A DNA stretch of 64,000 bases. Source: Gnetum montanum. Lineage: Eukaryota; Streptophyta; Gnetopsida; Gnetales; Gnetaceae. How positions within the stretch are numbered: the first letter of the stretch is position 1; every line of letters begins with the position of its first letter. Below, piece after piece: positions 32,301 to 45,699 of this stretch. The notes beneath the pieces were generated by a model, which searched no databases, was not told the DNA's origin, and was given only the letters and a program-made list of their open reading frames with translations. The stretch lies in the NCBI GenBank assembly GCA_015680685.1, contig MNCI01003683.1, positions 615,141-679,140 on the forward strand, read 5' to 3'. The position numbers were made by a program, and so were the translations under genes.

Positions 32301-34066
32301 TTTGTGCTTGAGCAAATACGTAAGAATGATGTCATACCATCTTGGTTCATTAGGCATTTGTGCATTAATATCCCTTGTAAGAAGAGATTCATTAAGAAAT
32401 TGATCAGATAAGGGGATTTCTTTCTCCTTGTCATCCCATCTTAGCCATGATAAATGGTCAGCGATCACATTTTCCACATCCATTCGATCTACCATTGTGA
32501 GAACAAACTCTTGCAAAATCATGAGCCACCGTATGACATGGGGGCTCACCATTGGTTTATTCATTAAAAACTAGATGACACTATGATATGTGTGCACAAA
32601 CACTTTATAGCCAAGCACATAGTGCGTAAACTTTTCTAATGCAAACACCACCACCATCAACTCCTTTTTTATAGTGGTGTAGTTCATCTATGCACCTACG
32701 ATACTTCAGCTTGTACAGTGAATGTAATATGGACATTTTTTATCATTCAATTGCATAAGCACTACCCCCAATGCATAATTTGATGCATGAGTCATCACAT
32801 GAAATGGCCTGGACCAATCAGGTGCTTGTAGAATTGGGGTTTTAACAAGCTTCTACTTCAATTGTTGAAATGTTATTTCATACATAGGGGTCCAGACAAA
32901 TGATGCATCTTTCTTTGTTAATTCAACCAATGGCTTGACAATTTTGGAAAAGTTCTCAATGAAGCACCGGTAGGAGCCAGTATGACCAAGGAATGATTGC
33001 ATTTCTTTAACTATTTCTAGTTGATGAGTTATTCCTTGGATGATCCTTATTTTTTCAAGGTAAAACCTCGATGCCTACTTTTGAGATATGGTGCCCTAAG
33101 ATAATGCCTTCCTAGACCATAAGATGGCTCTTTTGCCAATTGAGCTGGAGGTTTGTTTCAACACATCTCCTTAACACCTGCTCAAGATAGTCTAGGGCTT
33201 GCTCAAACGTAGCTCCATAGGTAGAAAAGTTATCTATGAAGACTTCTACCCTGCTACCAATTTATTGTTGGAAAATGATAAGGAGTAGTCAATGAAATGT
33301 AGCCAGGGCATTACATAGACCGAATGAAATCTGATGGTAAGAAAAAGTCCCCCAAGGACCTGTGAAAGTCATCTTTGCCTGGTCCTCTAGTGTAATTCAG
33401 ATTTGGTTATAGCCACTATAACCATCTAGAAAGCTGTAATAGCTATGCCTAGAAATGGTGTCCAGCACTTGGTCTACAAAAGGCAATGGAAAATGATCTT
33501 TGAAAGTTGTCATATTAAGCATCTGAAAGTCAATGCACACCTACCATTTGTCTCCTTTCTTAGGCACAATCACGAGTGGACTAACCCACTCACTATCTAC
33601 AACAGGGTAGATGAATCCTACCTTGAGGAGTTGTTCAATCTCCTCTTTGATAATCTGCTTTAATTTTGGATTTAAACATCATTGTGGCTGTTATTTCGAC
33701 TTAACAGTAAGGTCAATGTATATTTGGTGCTGGCATATTCTTGGATCTATTCTAGTGAGCTCGGAATATGACTAGGCAAAGGCTACTGACCATTTTTCCA
33801 CAACCTTTATCAACATCTTCTTTTATCCTGAAGCAAGCTTGGCATTAATAATGATCAGCCTTTCATTTTTCAAGAACACATACTTCATTCTAGTCAATAA
33901 TGTCTTTAATTCAAGGGGTTCTTGTTTGAAATTGTCAGAAATCTCCAACTCTTCACAATTAATATCATCATTTACTCCCTTAGAGAGCGGGTGATGAACT
34001 TGCTCAAGTTCATCCATACTTGCAACATATTCATACATTAGGCCCTTAGTAGGTTCCATGCACAAT
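32301..34066 (-). pseudogene. gypsy element 1 reverse transcriptase and RNase H
   Basis: Starting at about 34065 the minus strand gives the pre-RT linker, then VSPLVIVPKKGDKW, SYYSFLDGYNGYNQI, FGLCNALATF and the catalytic box EVFIDNFSTYG, where the second Asp codon (33229-33231) has become Asn. LNWQKSHLMV and LGHHISKVGIEV follow. RNase H is heavily decayed between 32.3 and 32.9 kb. The enzyme would copy element RNA to DNA. The Asn substitution alone would inactivate it, and many stops are present as well. Confidence 0.85.
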
Positions 34067-34149
34067 GTACTGCTGCTAGAATCAACTATCAGCTACTAGG
34101 TACCTTCTTATTTTATGGCTGTTGTGTACAGGCATCTTTGGATTTTAGC

Positions 34150-34620
34150 TTCTAGTGCACACTACTTGCTTGCAGAGATAGATGTTCACTTTACTGACCA
34201 TAGCCTCTACACACAATGGCACCCTGAATTGTTGTACACAATACATGGAACCCTCTTCTTCTCGATCTTTCCAAATTTATTTTCTTTAGATATGTCTAAG
34301 GAAATATCTCTAATGCCCATTTTGGCATCAAAAATGCTTAACCACACCCTTCTCATAATAATTGGGAAGTCCCCCTTACAGTTCTCCACCTTGATTACTA
34401 GGAAGTTAGTAGGATATGACCACCCACAAATAATGGTTACGATGTCTTCTAGTAGTCTCAATGGAACAATGATGGATTGGTCTGCCAGCTCCAGCTTGAT
34501 GTTGCTCTTCTTTAAGGGAGGAAGGTTCCACATAGTGTACATCTCATGCAAGATTAGATTAATACCAAAAGTAGAGTCAATAAGAGCTTTACAAGGCTCA
34601 TTCCTAGAAATTTGAAAATA
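34150..34620 (-). pseudogene. gypsy element 1 protease
   Basis: The minus strand has the retropepsin start ALIDSTFGINLI (about 34590), where Asp-Ser-Gly has become Asp-Ser-Thr, then LADQSIIVPLRLLEDI and PTNFLVIKVENCKGDFPIIMR, the flap and C-terminal regions typical of Athila/Tat proteases. Cleaves the polyprotein in active elements. It lies between gag and RT as expected. Confidence 0.8.
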
Positions 34621-34699
34621 TACTAAGGGACTCCTAAGATCAGCTAACTTCCTGGGTAGGTTATTGGCTCAAATCCAATTAGATACAACATGGGTCAAC

Positions 34700-36800
34700 A
34701 TTACAGTATGGATTCAAGAGGGATTTTGGTTTGAAGGGGACTCAAATAAAGATGAGGCAGAGGAACATGGAGGAGCAAGGCTACTAGCCACTAATGTGTC
34801 TGAGGGCTTTGGTGGACTGCAAGGTCAGAAAAAGGATCTTTTCTTTGATCATGGTTCTGACCCACTTGGTTGGTTAACTAGTTATAAATTAACCATCCTC
34901 GTAGCATTTCTTTGCTATAGTTCAGTAAGTAATTCACCTTGCATGGATGGAGTAGGTGTTAGCTATGCAGGAGGCAGAGGAGTAGGTGTAGAAACAAGAA
35001 GAGCATGAGGATAGTAAGTGGCATCCCTCCTTGGATATGGTGGTTGGTATGCTTCAGGAGGGTAGTGGTGAGGTTGGTAAGCGACAACAAGACCAGAGGA
35101 GTCCCATGGAGATGAAGGTTGTTGAACATAATAACTATAGGGATCTAGTTACTGGTAGGGGTACTACTATCTTAGAGATGCCAACGCCCATGATTGTGGT
35201 TGTTGTCACTACTGGTACAATTCATAGGGTTACGGTGGAGTTCCACTTGGATAGTACTATTATGGTTGGTGGAACTGTCAAGAGTTTCCTTATGGATAAG
35301 GCAATCTTTTGGGTGTTTTCCTTTATGCAAGTTGTGGATGTAAGTCATACACCCCAAATTCCTACAGGTGTGACATAATTGAACAACATCCCTTGGGATG
35401 TTCATACTGGCAAACATCACACTCATTGTCATCATCTGATTCACTATTTGCAACTGTCTCTATCGTAGCCATCTTATCCTTACCCTTGAATATGGTACAT
35501 TTAGCTTCCTTACATCTCCCACACTCACACTCACCACTTTGCTCCTTGGACTCTTTAGCAATTTTTAAAATAGTTTGAAACTTATTGTTCATGGAGTCCC
35601 ATACTTGGTCAACCTTAGCCGTGATTTCAAATTGCAATTTTTGGAGTGGCAAGGTTTTTTGATTAGCCACCTCATCTCTAGTTAACTCATCCTCATTGTC
35701 ACAAAATCAAAGCCCCCCTTTTTGTGTAGAAGGATCCTTATTGTATTTCTCTACACTTTCTTGCTTTCTCAATTCTCCCTCCTTCCTAGCTACCTTCTCA
35801 ATTAACTCTTGAATTTGATGGATGCTTAACTTTGTCAATCTCCCTTGAGCATAGACACTAAGGGTTTTCCTTATTTTAGACTGAAATCCATCTATGATAT
35901 GGTAGAGTTGATCAAGCAAAGAGTATCCATGGCTGGGACACTTATGTAATAGAGAATAGTATCAACCAATAGCAGCATCCAAGGGCTCATGGTTTTCTTT
36001 TTTCCACCCTTAGATCTACTTCCTTAAATTGGACACTCGAGAGTACGTTTGATATTTTTCATTAAAGAATTTTAACATTGTACTCCATTGCTGTATTGAT
36101 TTTGGCTCTAAGGATCAGTACCAATTTTCTACTTCCTTAATCAGTGTCCTTGGAAACAATTTCAACTTTTTCCAATCATTCTTAATATTTTGCAAGGCAC
36201 ATGCATCCTAGAAGGATTGGAGATGATTTTGTGGATTAGCATCATAGCCTCACTCAAACTGAGGGATGTTGTTCATGTCTAGCCTCTTTATTCTACTATC
36301 CTTTACGTGCTTTCTTAGAATCCTCATGGCCTCTACAATGTTTAACATGCTCCAAGTGGCAAGTAGAGGTTCATCAAGGCCATGGTGATGGTGCCTACGA
36401 TGCTCTCTACTAATCCTTCTTTCATGGCGGTGGGTCTCTCTAGATTGTCAATGTCTTCAATCACGACTATCCCAATAGTCTCTTCTATTGTTTTGGTCCC
36501 GTCAGTCACCTCCATCATGGTCATGCCCTCTATGACCACGATTTGAGCTAGATGAAGAAGAAGAAGAAGACAATAAAGGGGAAGAGGAAGGAGAACATGC
36601 ATCGTGCTGATGCCTATCACCCTTTCTTCAATGATCGTGACCACAATTGCGATTGTGGCCTCCATTTTCCCCCTTATCATGACTTGCTTCTCCATATCCA
36701 TTTTTTTCATTAGATCCATCCTAACTAGAACCTATATTATGAATGGTGGATTTCACGTTCTAGTTGAGGGCCCTTTGACCAACGTCAAATAGAGGAGTAT
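34700..36800 (-). pseudogene. gypsy element 1 gag
   Basis: Minus-strand fragments include LLDQLYHIIDGFQSKIRKTL and IHQIQELIEKVARKEGE (35707-35930), the capsid C-terminal helices of Athila-like Gag. Then come a CECGRCKEAKC cluster (about 35560) and a second Cys cluster, CHTCRNLGCMTYIHN (about 35366). A Glu/Asp-rich, GAA-repeat segment occurs near 36555, with arginine-rich frames to 36719. Gag forms the particle. Frame is lost many times. Matching fragments lie at 46.3-48.3 kb in element 2. Confidence 0.7.
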
Positions 36801-37356
36801 CACCAAAGGAAAAGCCCCTAAAGAAGTATTCACATCTATCCGATGGGCCAAGCAGAGGTGGAAAAGTGTTCGACCCCTTGCCCTTCACAAGCTCATGTTG
36901 GTGCTCCAACTGACAATCCCTTAACCTTTATGCTTTAGTGGGATGATAATCCCTTGAATCGAGATCTCACATCTCGTACTCCTTGTGAAGATGTTGAAGT
37001 CCATGTCATGCGAGCATTAGCTAGAGAAGAGCTGGAATAAATTAATCTGGTGGCAACACAATGTTGCCTTCCATGTTGCACCATCACAACATTTCATCTT
37101 GATGTAAAATGAAGGTGAGATCTAGTACATACTCATTGGGATGAGCATATACCATCCGGTACTGTTAATGCACTTGGTCTACCCTGGGTGGAGATAGACT
37201 CCTATAAGAAGAAGACATTTTATGTTAATGAATCTATATGCAGTTTGTAGTTAAGATTTAATTTAGTTGTAATAATAATTTCATTTTTATAAGATTTGAC
37301 TCTTAGGGTTTGAACAACGAGGTTACTAATTTTAGATAGCACACGTAGAACTAAAG

Positions 37357-37374
37357 TCCCTGGCAACGACGCCA
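37357..37374 (-). other. primer binding site of gypsy element 1
   Basis: On the minus strand TGGCGTCGTTGCCAGGGA begins one base after the LTR, the form used by many Tat/Athila elements. The tRNA identity is not certain to me. Confidence 0.7.
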
Positions 37375-37375
37375 A

Positions 37376-38230
37376 TGATGAGTGGTGAGGTATCCCTATG
37401 CCCAACCATACGAATCACAGGCATTCACGTGTAATCCCATTGAATTCTATAGACTTTAATTATCAAGTACGCTAGAGCTAAATAATGAGTTCATGTTGTC
37501 CATTCTTTGTCTTCCTAGTCTCACTTGTGAAATGCAAGTGTATCGTTAAGTGTGACTAAGGCATAAGATTTTTATTATTTTGTGTTTTATCAATTTGATC
37601 GCCCAAAAAAAGAATAAAAGTGAAAGAAATTAAGTGCTAAGTAAACTATTTTCTAATCTAGCCTAACATAAGTAACCATCCCCACTTTCCAAATACATCC
37701 TACACTTCATGTAAAGATTGTTGGGTTGTCAAATGCTAATTATTTCTAAGCTACCAAGTGTCACACATATGTTTGAAGGGGTCATGCTTGTGTATTCTAA
37801 TTAGTGGCTTAATTAATTAAAATTAATTTCTAAATGAATAACATTAATTTAAACTACATGAGATCACAATATGTAAATGCATAAAGGAAAAAAGTCTCAA
37901 GTGTTGCAAGGATGCATCAAAGAGATCGTCTTTATTGCCAACACAATGGTGTGTTCAGGTACATCAATGCTTGAATAAATATCCAATCACACTTAGACCT
38001 CCTACTGTGGGTACTTGGAAAATATTCTAACTCTCAGATGAAAAAACTACAAAAATTTCACTACTTGACTTCAAAAACTACTGTCAAATCATGTGCCCAA
38101 GGGCTGTATTTATAGGCCTGGGAGTACTTCACGATATCGCATGTCCGATATCACATCTTGGGCCACGATATTGCATACCTGATATCACAGCCGCTCTAAT
38201 ATCAGAGCTTATGAAAAACACAATTCATCA
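37376..38230 (-). repeat. gypsy element 1 5' LTR
   Basis: 855 bases, homologous to 28091-28957, ending ATTCATCA immediately before the GTGAT duplication. It carries the same TATAAATA box (about 38110) and GATATC-rich U3 repeats (38130-38200). Confidence 0.9.
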
Positions 38231-39175
38231 GTGATATAGCTCAATTATCTCTAGTCCGAGATATAGCACCATATTACTTCAAAGGTATTGGAAAAATTTT
38301 ATGTGATGAATTTACACCTCTTGTTTTATTAGATAAAATATTATGATAGAACACATTTATAGAAGAACAACAATTTTTTTAAAAAAATTGCTAGAAAATG
38401 TATGAACTTGTATGCCAACAAGTATTGATTGGGAAATACTAATGAATAGAAGCCAAAACCAATTTTTTATTCAAGAATCAAAATATTTTGATAATAGTAT
38501 ACACTTATTTGCAAGAAATGATCAAGTAAATGAACAACATAAGAAAATGTTATATAATTTGGGAAAGCATGTTTGTCAAAGTCTTAGCATTAGTAATTGT
38601 TCTAATCAATACATATCCATGGATGATGAAGATTTGGAAGCATAAATATTAATCACAACTGGGGCTAAAGTAATGTTGACAGTAAATATATCTACTTGTT
38701 ATGGTTTGGTAAATGGAATAACTAGAACTATTATAGATATATTTTATAGCAATGAAAAAAAAGCAACGAGCACCACCATCTTTAGTATTGACTAATTTTC
38801 TATACTAGTCCATCATTTATGTCTTCTTTAAAGAAAATAGTTCCGATAATGCAACTACAATTTCATTCAAAAAAATAATTACCATTAAAACTAGCATGGG
38901 CACTTACAATACATAAATCACAAGGAATGATACTTGACAAAGTTATTGTTGATATTACACATTCGCAGCAACCTAGATTAGTCTATGTAGCACTTTCTCA
39001 TGTTAGATCATTATCATGCCTACAAATTTACTATGTAATTTCTTATGACCAGTATGAAAAAATGAACAAATCAAAATTAGCCCAAAGAAAAATAAAAGAA
39101 GAAAATTGTTTACAAAAGTTGTTTGAAAGAAAAATTTGTAATTCTACATATAGTAATAGGTACAATTCTAAATAA
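38231..39175 (+). pseudogene. Helitron helicase, C-terminal part
   Basis: Directly after the target duplication the frame continues helicase motif III as DIAQLSLV, then PYYFKGIGKILCDEF. After stops, the frame from 38412 gives LFARNDQVNEQHKKML. Motif V/VI follow as LAWALTIHKSQGMILDKV (about 38895-38950) and LVYVALSHVRSL (about 38979-39014). The frame closes at 39173 after a Lys/Glu-rich tail. These are the conserved C-terminal motifs of Pif1/RecD-like Helitron helicases. In-frame stops make it inactive. Confidence 0.9.
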
Positions 39176-39279
39176 TTTCATTTATGATATTATAAACTTT
39201 AGAAATAAATATTAGTAAATATAAATGATTTTTTATTTATGTATGCTATGAGAAAAACTAATATTATGTGAATAACATG

Positions 39280-39573
39280 GTGTCCATTAACTTCATCAAT
39301 ACTCCACTAAGTTTCATGCCATTATCTATTCTTGGGGAAAAATTTGGGTTTGCAAAGTTCACGTAATATACAAAAGTGGTATGAAATCATTTGGAAATAT
39401 CAAAGATGGTAAAAAAATATCAACTTTTCAAGTAATGGATGTTGAGGTATCAAATCAAGTTATTTTTTTCTATGTTCATTGCAATGTATTTAAATATTAA
39501 TAGCTACTAACTCATTACTTTCCATAGGAATCTATTATGTAAGTCATAGCCTACAATGAAGATGGGAAGATAG
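39280..39573 (+). pseudogene. Helitron RPA70-like gene, 5' part with an intron
   Basis: Starts 100 bases after the helicase stop: IWVCKVHVIYKSGMKSF, then KDGKKISTFQVMDVE. A GT...AG intron (39447-39527, 81 bases) follows, and the match resumes as VIAYNEDGKI. This is the beginning of DNA-binding domain A of replication protein A 70, an OB fold that coats single-stranded DNA. The second gypsy element cuts the domain here, and the rest continues after 49728. RPA genes are a known accessory of plant Helitrons. Confidence 0.75.
39447..39527 (+). other. predicted spliceosomal intron in the Helitron RPA gene
   Basis: GAG/GTATCAAAT...TTTCCATAG/GAA. Removing it joins two segments that match RPA domain A in order. 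Confidence 0.6.
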
Positions 39574-40440
39574 TGATGAGCGGTGAGGTACCCCTACACC
39601 CAACCATACGAATCATAGGCATTCATTTGCGATCTAGTCAAATTCTGTAGACTTTAATTGCCAAGTATGCTAGAGCTAAACCATGCATGCATGTTGTCTA
39701 TTCGCTATCTTCCTAGTTCCACTTGTAAAATGAAATTGTATCATTAAGTGTGACTGAGGTGAAGATTTTTATTATTTTGTGTTTTATCAATTTACTTGTC
39801 TAGAACAAGAATGAAAGTAAGAGCAATTAAGTGCTAATGAAACTATGGTCTATCCTAGCCTAACATAAGTAAGCGTTCCCACTTCCCGGACACATCTTGA
39901 ACTTTGTATAAACACTGCTTGGTTGTCAAATGCTAACCATTTTTGAGCTACCAAGTTTCACACATATGTTTGAAGGGGTCATGCTTGTGTATTTTTAATC
40001 AATTGCTTGATGAATCAAAATTAATTGTCGAATGATTAACATTAATGTAAATTGAATGAAATCACAATATATAAATGCATAAGAAAGAAAGTCTCAAGTG
40101 CTGCAAAGTGAATCAAAGAGCTTGTCTTTATTCCCAACACAATGGTGTGTTTAGTACATCAATGCTTGAATAAAGATCCGATCACACTTAGACCTCTTGC
40201 TGCGGGCACTTGGAAAATATTCTAACTCTTAAATGGAAAAACTGCAAGAGTTTTACTACTTGACTACCAAAAACTACTCTTAATCATGTGCTTGAGGGTT
40301 GCATTTATAGACCTGGGAGTAACTCTACGATATTAAATGTACAATATCGCATCTTAGGCTACGATATTGTGTACCTGATATCATGTACCTAATATCATGG
40401 CCACTCTGATATCGAAGTGTATAAAAAACATGATTTTTCA
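39574..40440 (-). repeat. gypsy element 2 3' LTR
   Basis: Begins TGATGAGCGG and ends TTTTTCA; homologous to 48862-49728 and to both element 1 LTRs. Confidence 0.9.
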
Positions 40441-42490
40441 TACCCCCATAACTAAATGGAAACTCTCCCTCAAGTACAGAAGAAGAGGAAAAAGTCCTTT
40501 ACAAAATATATTAGGGGGTGTGGACTATTCAACTGACATGTAGAGTCACACAGAGAAAATAGACAAATACAGAAGTGCCCAAGCATACAACATTATAGTT
40601 GTGTATAAAATTGGATGTTCATGATAACAAGAAAGAACATCCTCAAATCCAATGGACATCCAACCCCTCTTAACAATAGAAGAATGAGGGAGAGGTAGAA
40701 AATATCCAACGGTCTTGAACAATATCCCATGAGTGATACTTTTGCATCCTTCTTGGTGAAGATAGTCCTGCTTCTAGTCCATGCTTCCCACTACAATCAC
40801 AAAAAAATCAAGGATTAGTATATAAAGTTTAATAGATAACGGCTGAATACCTTGTCTCATCAGTGATTTTATCTAGCTGAATTATGATTGTGATAGATTA
40901 ATTGCTTGATAGTATTAGTGAAAGACTAACGAATGGGTTAAGTAAGAGAAGTGATCCATAAAATTCAAAAAAAAAAGATTAACACAAGGAATACTAGAAA
41001 GAGGGTATAAAAATTTACAATAATAAAAAGAAAAAATTTACTAAAAAATAGTTGTGAAGATGTGTACAATTGGATGGCATGGATGGGGTACATAAAAAGA
41101 ATTTAATTGTAACAGTGTCTAAGGGTAAAGAACTTAACCAAACCAAACCAAAAGATATGCAAGATATGTAAGTGGGTCCTCCCCAAAGCAGGCACCGGCC
41201 TTTTATACCCTTGCATAACTTCAAACCAAGGAGTCCATGGGCACCGTGGATGATTAATGGTTATGAAAAGTTAAGTACAAAAACCCAAAAGTAACTGACT
41301 AAGAAACCCGACACATCAAACCAAAATATTGAATCAAAAACATGAAACTAGTAGTGAGGTGAGGCATGAAAAGCATAGAGGGATGATAGAGAGAATGAAA
41401 TAGAGTTCCTAATTATGATCACATGAAGTCCCTTGATGAGTTTGTGATTAAATGACTTGGTAGGATCCATCCTTGATCTAAACCAAAACCAACCACTTTC
41501 AGTGAATTCGCATCAACATTCTAAGACTAGTCCATCCCTTGAGACACAAGAATGCTCCCACAAAATAACCACCATTCCAAATTGAAGAGAAAGTAGGAAG
41601 TGAGAAAGGGCCTTTGTTAGAGGAGATAGGAAAATTCCCATAACTAGTTCTTGTAGCCCTTTTATTTGGTCTAAGGGGTATGCTTTGAATTTCCATGTTC
41701 TTTTTTTTTTTTTTGAATGGGAACCACACCATGCAAAGACCCATGCATTTTTGCATTTATTTTGTCCAAGGGGTGTGCTTTGAATCCTATTTTTTTATGA
41801 GGACCACACCATCTAAGGACTTATTTGTCTTCCTATTTTGGAATAACACAGAATGGTAAGAAGCTCATGAGAACACTCCCGCACATAGAAAAATAGAAAA
41901 GCATGAAGAATACCACATCCCTTTGAAGCCATGCCCTATACAAACCTTTGATTCTTTTCCAATTCTAGAAACTACACAAGTCACCAATTTATTAAGGTTG
42001 CATTAATGGAAAAGGGACTACACCTTTCCAAAACAAGGAAGATCATAGAGTATGTGGTTGGGTGGATGATGTGGACTCACTACCTATTATATGAAAAGAA
42101 ACCATGTCCCAGTCATCATTCACAACATTCAAAGTCAGAAACTAGACATCAACAATCAAATTACAAATGAAACATACCACCATCAAGTAGCACATTACCA
42201 TTGTACCTAACACCTTATTAACAGAAAGAGTAGAGAAACACATCAAACATAAGCAAACATAGAAGAAAGTAAAAGAGTGGGTAATAAATATTGAATATAT
42301 TAATGATGGTGTAAAACAAAATTTTAGAAAAGATTAATAACCTAAAAAACAAAAAGATGTAAAATAAAGAATATCAAAACAAAAAGTTGTAAAACCAAAA
42401 ATATGTAAAATAAAAAAGTCAAAAGATTGAGGAGCCACATAAAGTGTTAGTATGGGTGGCCATCTACCCATGACTAAATTGGAAGGAGGA
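40441..42490 (-). other. gypsy element 2 region between integrase and 3' LTR
   Basis: No supported gene. Colinear with 28958-30989 of element 1. A poly-T run lies at 41701-41714. Confidence 0.7.
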
Positions 42491-43440
42491 GATCTAAAAG
42501 ATTAAGCATGGTTGTCGATCTATTAAGGTGTCTGTTGAGTTGGTTGGCTTGGACTCATGGAAAGGTTTCACTTGTTGGATGTTGACTAATTGTTTCTTGT
42601 CTGGGCTATCAGGTTTATAGATAATCATGACCCCAGATGGAAAAGTCTCATCAATAATGTAAGGTCCTTTCCATAATGTTTGAAAATTTGGTTCATTGGG
42701 GTACATGTGTAGGATTCCAATAGAGAACCTTGTCTCCTGGTTGAAACTTGACTTTTCTTATTTTGAGGCCATGGCATTTCTTGTTGAATTCCTTATGCAT
42801 TTCATTGGATGACATGGCCATTAACTAATTTTTATCTATCAAGTTGAGGTTCATTAATTTTTCTTTCTGTGTTAGACTAAGATTCAGGTCAAGGTCACAG
42901 GCTGTAGAGAGTGTACAGAGCTCAAACTGGATAGGCAGTGTTGGTAGTTTTCTATACACGAGCTCATAGGAAGAATAATCTATGGGAAGCTTCCATGTGG
43001 AGCGATAGTTCCAAAGAGCATCGTTTAATTTAGTGCTCCAATTCCTTCAGTATTTGCTAATGGTGCACGTTAGAATTTTTTTAATCTCCCTATTAGTGAC
43101 CTCAGCTTGACCATTGGCTTGCAGATGATATGGTGTTGTGAGTTTTTGCTCAACCCCTAAGTGTTGCATAAGTTTTTGGAAAGTGGCATCTGTGAAATGA
43201 GTTCCATTATTAAAAATTAATTCATGAGTCACACCAAACCTATTTATGATATTTTGTTGTACAAATTGAGCAGCAATAGTGGATGTACAGTTAGTGATGG
43301 CTGCTGCTTCTATGCACTTAGTGCAATATTCAAATGCAACTATTATATATGCCTTTTCATTTGATAAAGGTGTGATGGAATCCATAAAGTGAATGCCCCA
43401 AATATCGAATGGCTCAAGAGGCTAAATCCATTGTTGTGAC
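42491..43440 (-). pseudogene. gypsy element 2 integrase
   Basis: The minus-strand frame 43385-43047 holds YIIVAFEYCTKCIEA, where the first catalytic Asp has become Glu, ELIFNNGTHFTDATF, where the Asp has become Asn, and TPYHLQANGQAEVTNREIKK with the catalytic Glu. The C-terminal piece (42494-42706) has TLWKGPYIIDE and DKKQLVNIQQVKPFH. Changed acidic residues and breaks make it inactive. Colinear with element 1. Confidence 0.85.
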
Positions 43441-45410
43441 CGCTCCATTCGAGTTGTTATTCCCCCATCCCTCTGACAATGATCACAAACACACATAAAT
43501 TGGTGTGCATCCCTGAATATTGTTGGCCAATAATATCTTACCATGAGGATTTTTATGGCCATGCATCTCCTAGCATAATGGCCTCCACAAGGGCCTTCAT
43601 GAACATCCTGGAGAATGCGCTGTTGATCCGTGTTAGGGACACACTAGCATACTAAGCCATTGGGACAAACTTTGTAAAGGTTCCTATTAATTTCCATGAA
43701 GTGCTTGACCTGGTGAAAAAACTATTATTTCTTTATGGTGTCCAACTCTTGCGGCAATTCTTGCTTGAGCAGATAAGTGAGGATGGTGTCATACCATCTT
43801 GATTCATTGGGCATTTGTGCATTAATAGCCCCTGTAAGGAGAGATTCAATAGGAAACTAATTAGATAAGGGGCTTTTTTTCTCCTTATGATCCCATCTTA
43901 GTCGTGATAAGTGATTAGCGACCACATTCTCCACACCTTTTTGATTTACAATCGTGAGATTGAACTCTTGCAAAATCATGAGCCATCATATGACAAAGGG
44001 GCTCACCATTGATTTATTCATTAGAAATTGAATGGTGCTATGGTTTGTTTGCATAAACACTTAATAGCCAAGCACATAGTGCCTAAACTTCTCTAAGGAG
44101 AACACCACTACCATAAAATCCTTTTCTATGGTGGTGCAATTCAACTATGCACCTACAATTCTTCGGCTTGTGCAATGAATATAATATGGATGTTTTTGAT
44201 CATCCATCTGTATAATCATTGCCCCCAAAGAATAATTTGATGCATCAGTCATCACATTAAATGGTCTAGACCAATCAGGTGCTTATAGAATGGGGCTTTG
44301 AAAAAGCTTTTACTTTATTTGTTGAAATTCTATTTCACATGCAAGAGTCTAAATGAACGATGCATCCTTCTTCGTCAATTCCACTAATAGCTTGGTGATT
44401 TTGGAAAAATTCTCAATGAAGCATCAATAGTAGCCAGTATGACCAAGGAATGACCAGACTTCTTTAACTATTTCTAGTTGATGGGTTATTCCTTGGATGA
44501 CCCTTATTTTTTCAGGGTCCACCTTGATTCCTGCTTTTGAGATACAGTGCCCCAAGACTATGCCTCCCTGGACCATAAAATGGCTCTTTTTCCAATTGAG
44601 CCGGAGGTTTTTTTCAATACATCTCTTCAACACCTACTCAAGACGGTCCGGGACTTTCTCAAACATAGCTCCGTAGGTAGAAAAGTCATCCATGAAGACT
44701 TCTACCCCACTATCGATTTGTTGTTAAAAAATGCTAAGGAATAATAATTGAAATGTGGTTGGGACATTACATAGACTGAATGGTATCTAACGATAAGCAA
44801 AAGTCCCCCAAGAACTTGTGAAAGTTATCTTTGCCTAGTCTTCTGGTGCAATTTGGATTTGGTCATAACCACTATAACTATCCAAAAAGCTATAATAGCT
44901 GTGCCTAGAAATGATGTCTAGCACTTGGTTGACAAAAGGCAACAAAAATGATCTTTGAAAGTTTTCATGTTGAGCAGCCAAAATTTTACGCACACCCATC
45001 ATTTTCCTCCTTTCTTAGGCACAATCACGAGTGGATTGACCCACTCACTGTCTACAACATGGTAGATGAATCCTGCCTTGAGGAGTTGTTCAATCTCCTC
45101 TTTGAAAATCTACTTAAACTTGGGATTCAAATGTCACTGCGGTTATTTTCTTGACTTAACAATGGGGTCAATGTATATTTGGTGCTGGAATATTCTTAAA
45201 TTTGTACCAGTAAGCTTAGAATATGACCAGGCAAAGGTTGCTAACCATTTTTCCACAACCTTCATCAACATCTTCTTTTGTTCTGTAGCAAGCTTGGCCT
45301 TAATAATGACCAACCTTTCATTTTTTAAGAACACATACTCCATTCCAGCTAGTAGTATCTTCAATTCAAGGGGATCTTGTCTAAAATTGTCAGGGATCTC
45401 CAACTCTTCC
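43441..45410 (-). pseudogene. gypsy element 2 reverse transcriptase and RNase H
   Basis: The pre-RT linker frame (45403-45143) is followed by decayed palm motifs and an intact catalytic box, VEVFMDDFSTYG, with the Met-Asp-Asp codons at 44685-44693. The open frame 44633-44424 then gives LRLNWKKSHFMV, GIVLGHCISKAGIKVDPEKI and SFLGHTGYY, the standard RT thumb/connection of Ty3/gypsy. RNase H remains are present between 43.9 and 44.4 kb (DASNYSLGAMI-like). Stops and frameshifts break the frame. Confidence 0.85.
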
Positions 45411-45699
45411 TAATTAACATCATCATTTGTTCCTTCAAAGAGCTGGTGATGATCTTGCTCAAGTTCATCCATACTTGCAAAATATTCATACATTAGGCCC
45501 TCAGTAGGCTCCATGCACAATGTACTGCTGCTCGAATCAACTGTCATTCACTGGGTGCCTCCTTGTTTTGTGGCTGCTGTGTATAGGCATCTTTGGATTT
45601 CAGCTTCTAGTGCACACTGCTTGCATGTAGACATAGATGTTCACTTCACTGAGCATAACTTTTGCACACAATGGCACCCTAAATTGTTGTACGTGATAC

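Larger units (their letters stand above)
28091..38230 (-). mobile_element. Athila/Tat-like Ty3/gypsy element 1, nested in the Helitron helicase
   Basis: 10,140 bases with LTRs at 28091-28957 and 37376-38230, both ending TGATGA...TCATCA, and a 5-base target duplication GTGAT (28086-28090 and 38231-38235). Minus-strand gene order: gag (about 34.7-36.8 kb), protease, RT/RNase H, integrase (to 30.99 kb). A primer site of the form TGGCGTCGTTGCCAGGGA (minus strand, 37374-37357) sits one base inside the 5' LTR. About 2 kb between integrase and the 3' LTR shows no recognisable gene. In Athila elements an env-like frame sits there. The LTRs differ at about 19 of the first 130 bases, so the insertion is old. 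Confidence 0.95.

Noticed and set aside
34664..35578. Plus-strand frames of 89-115 residues in gypsy element 1, and 46561-46851 in element 2
   Set aside because: Shadows of gag on the minus strand; composition is skewed and no motif is present.
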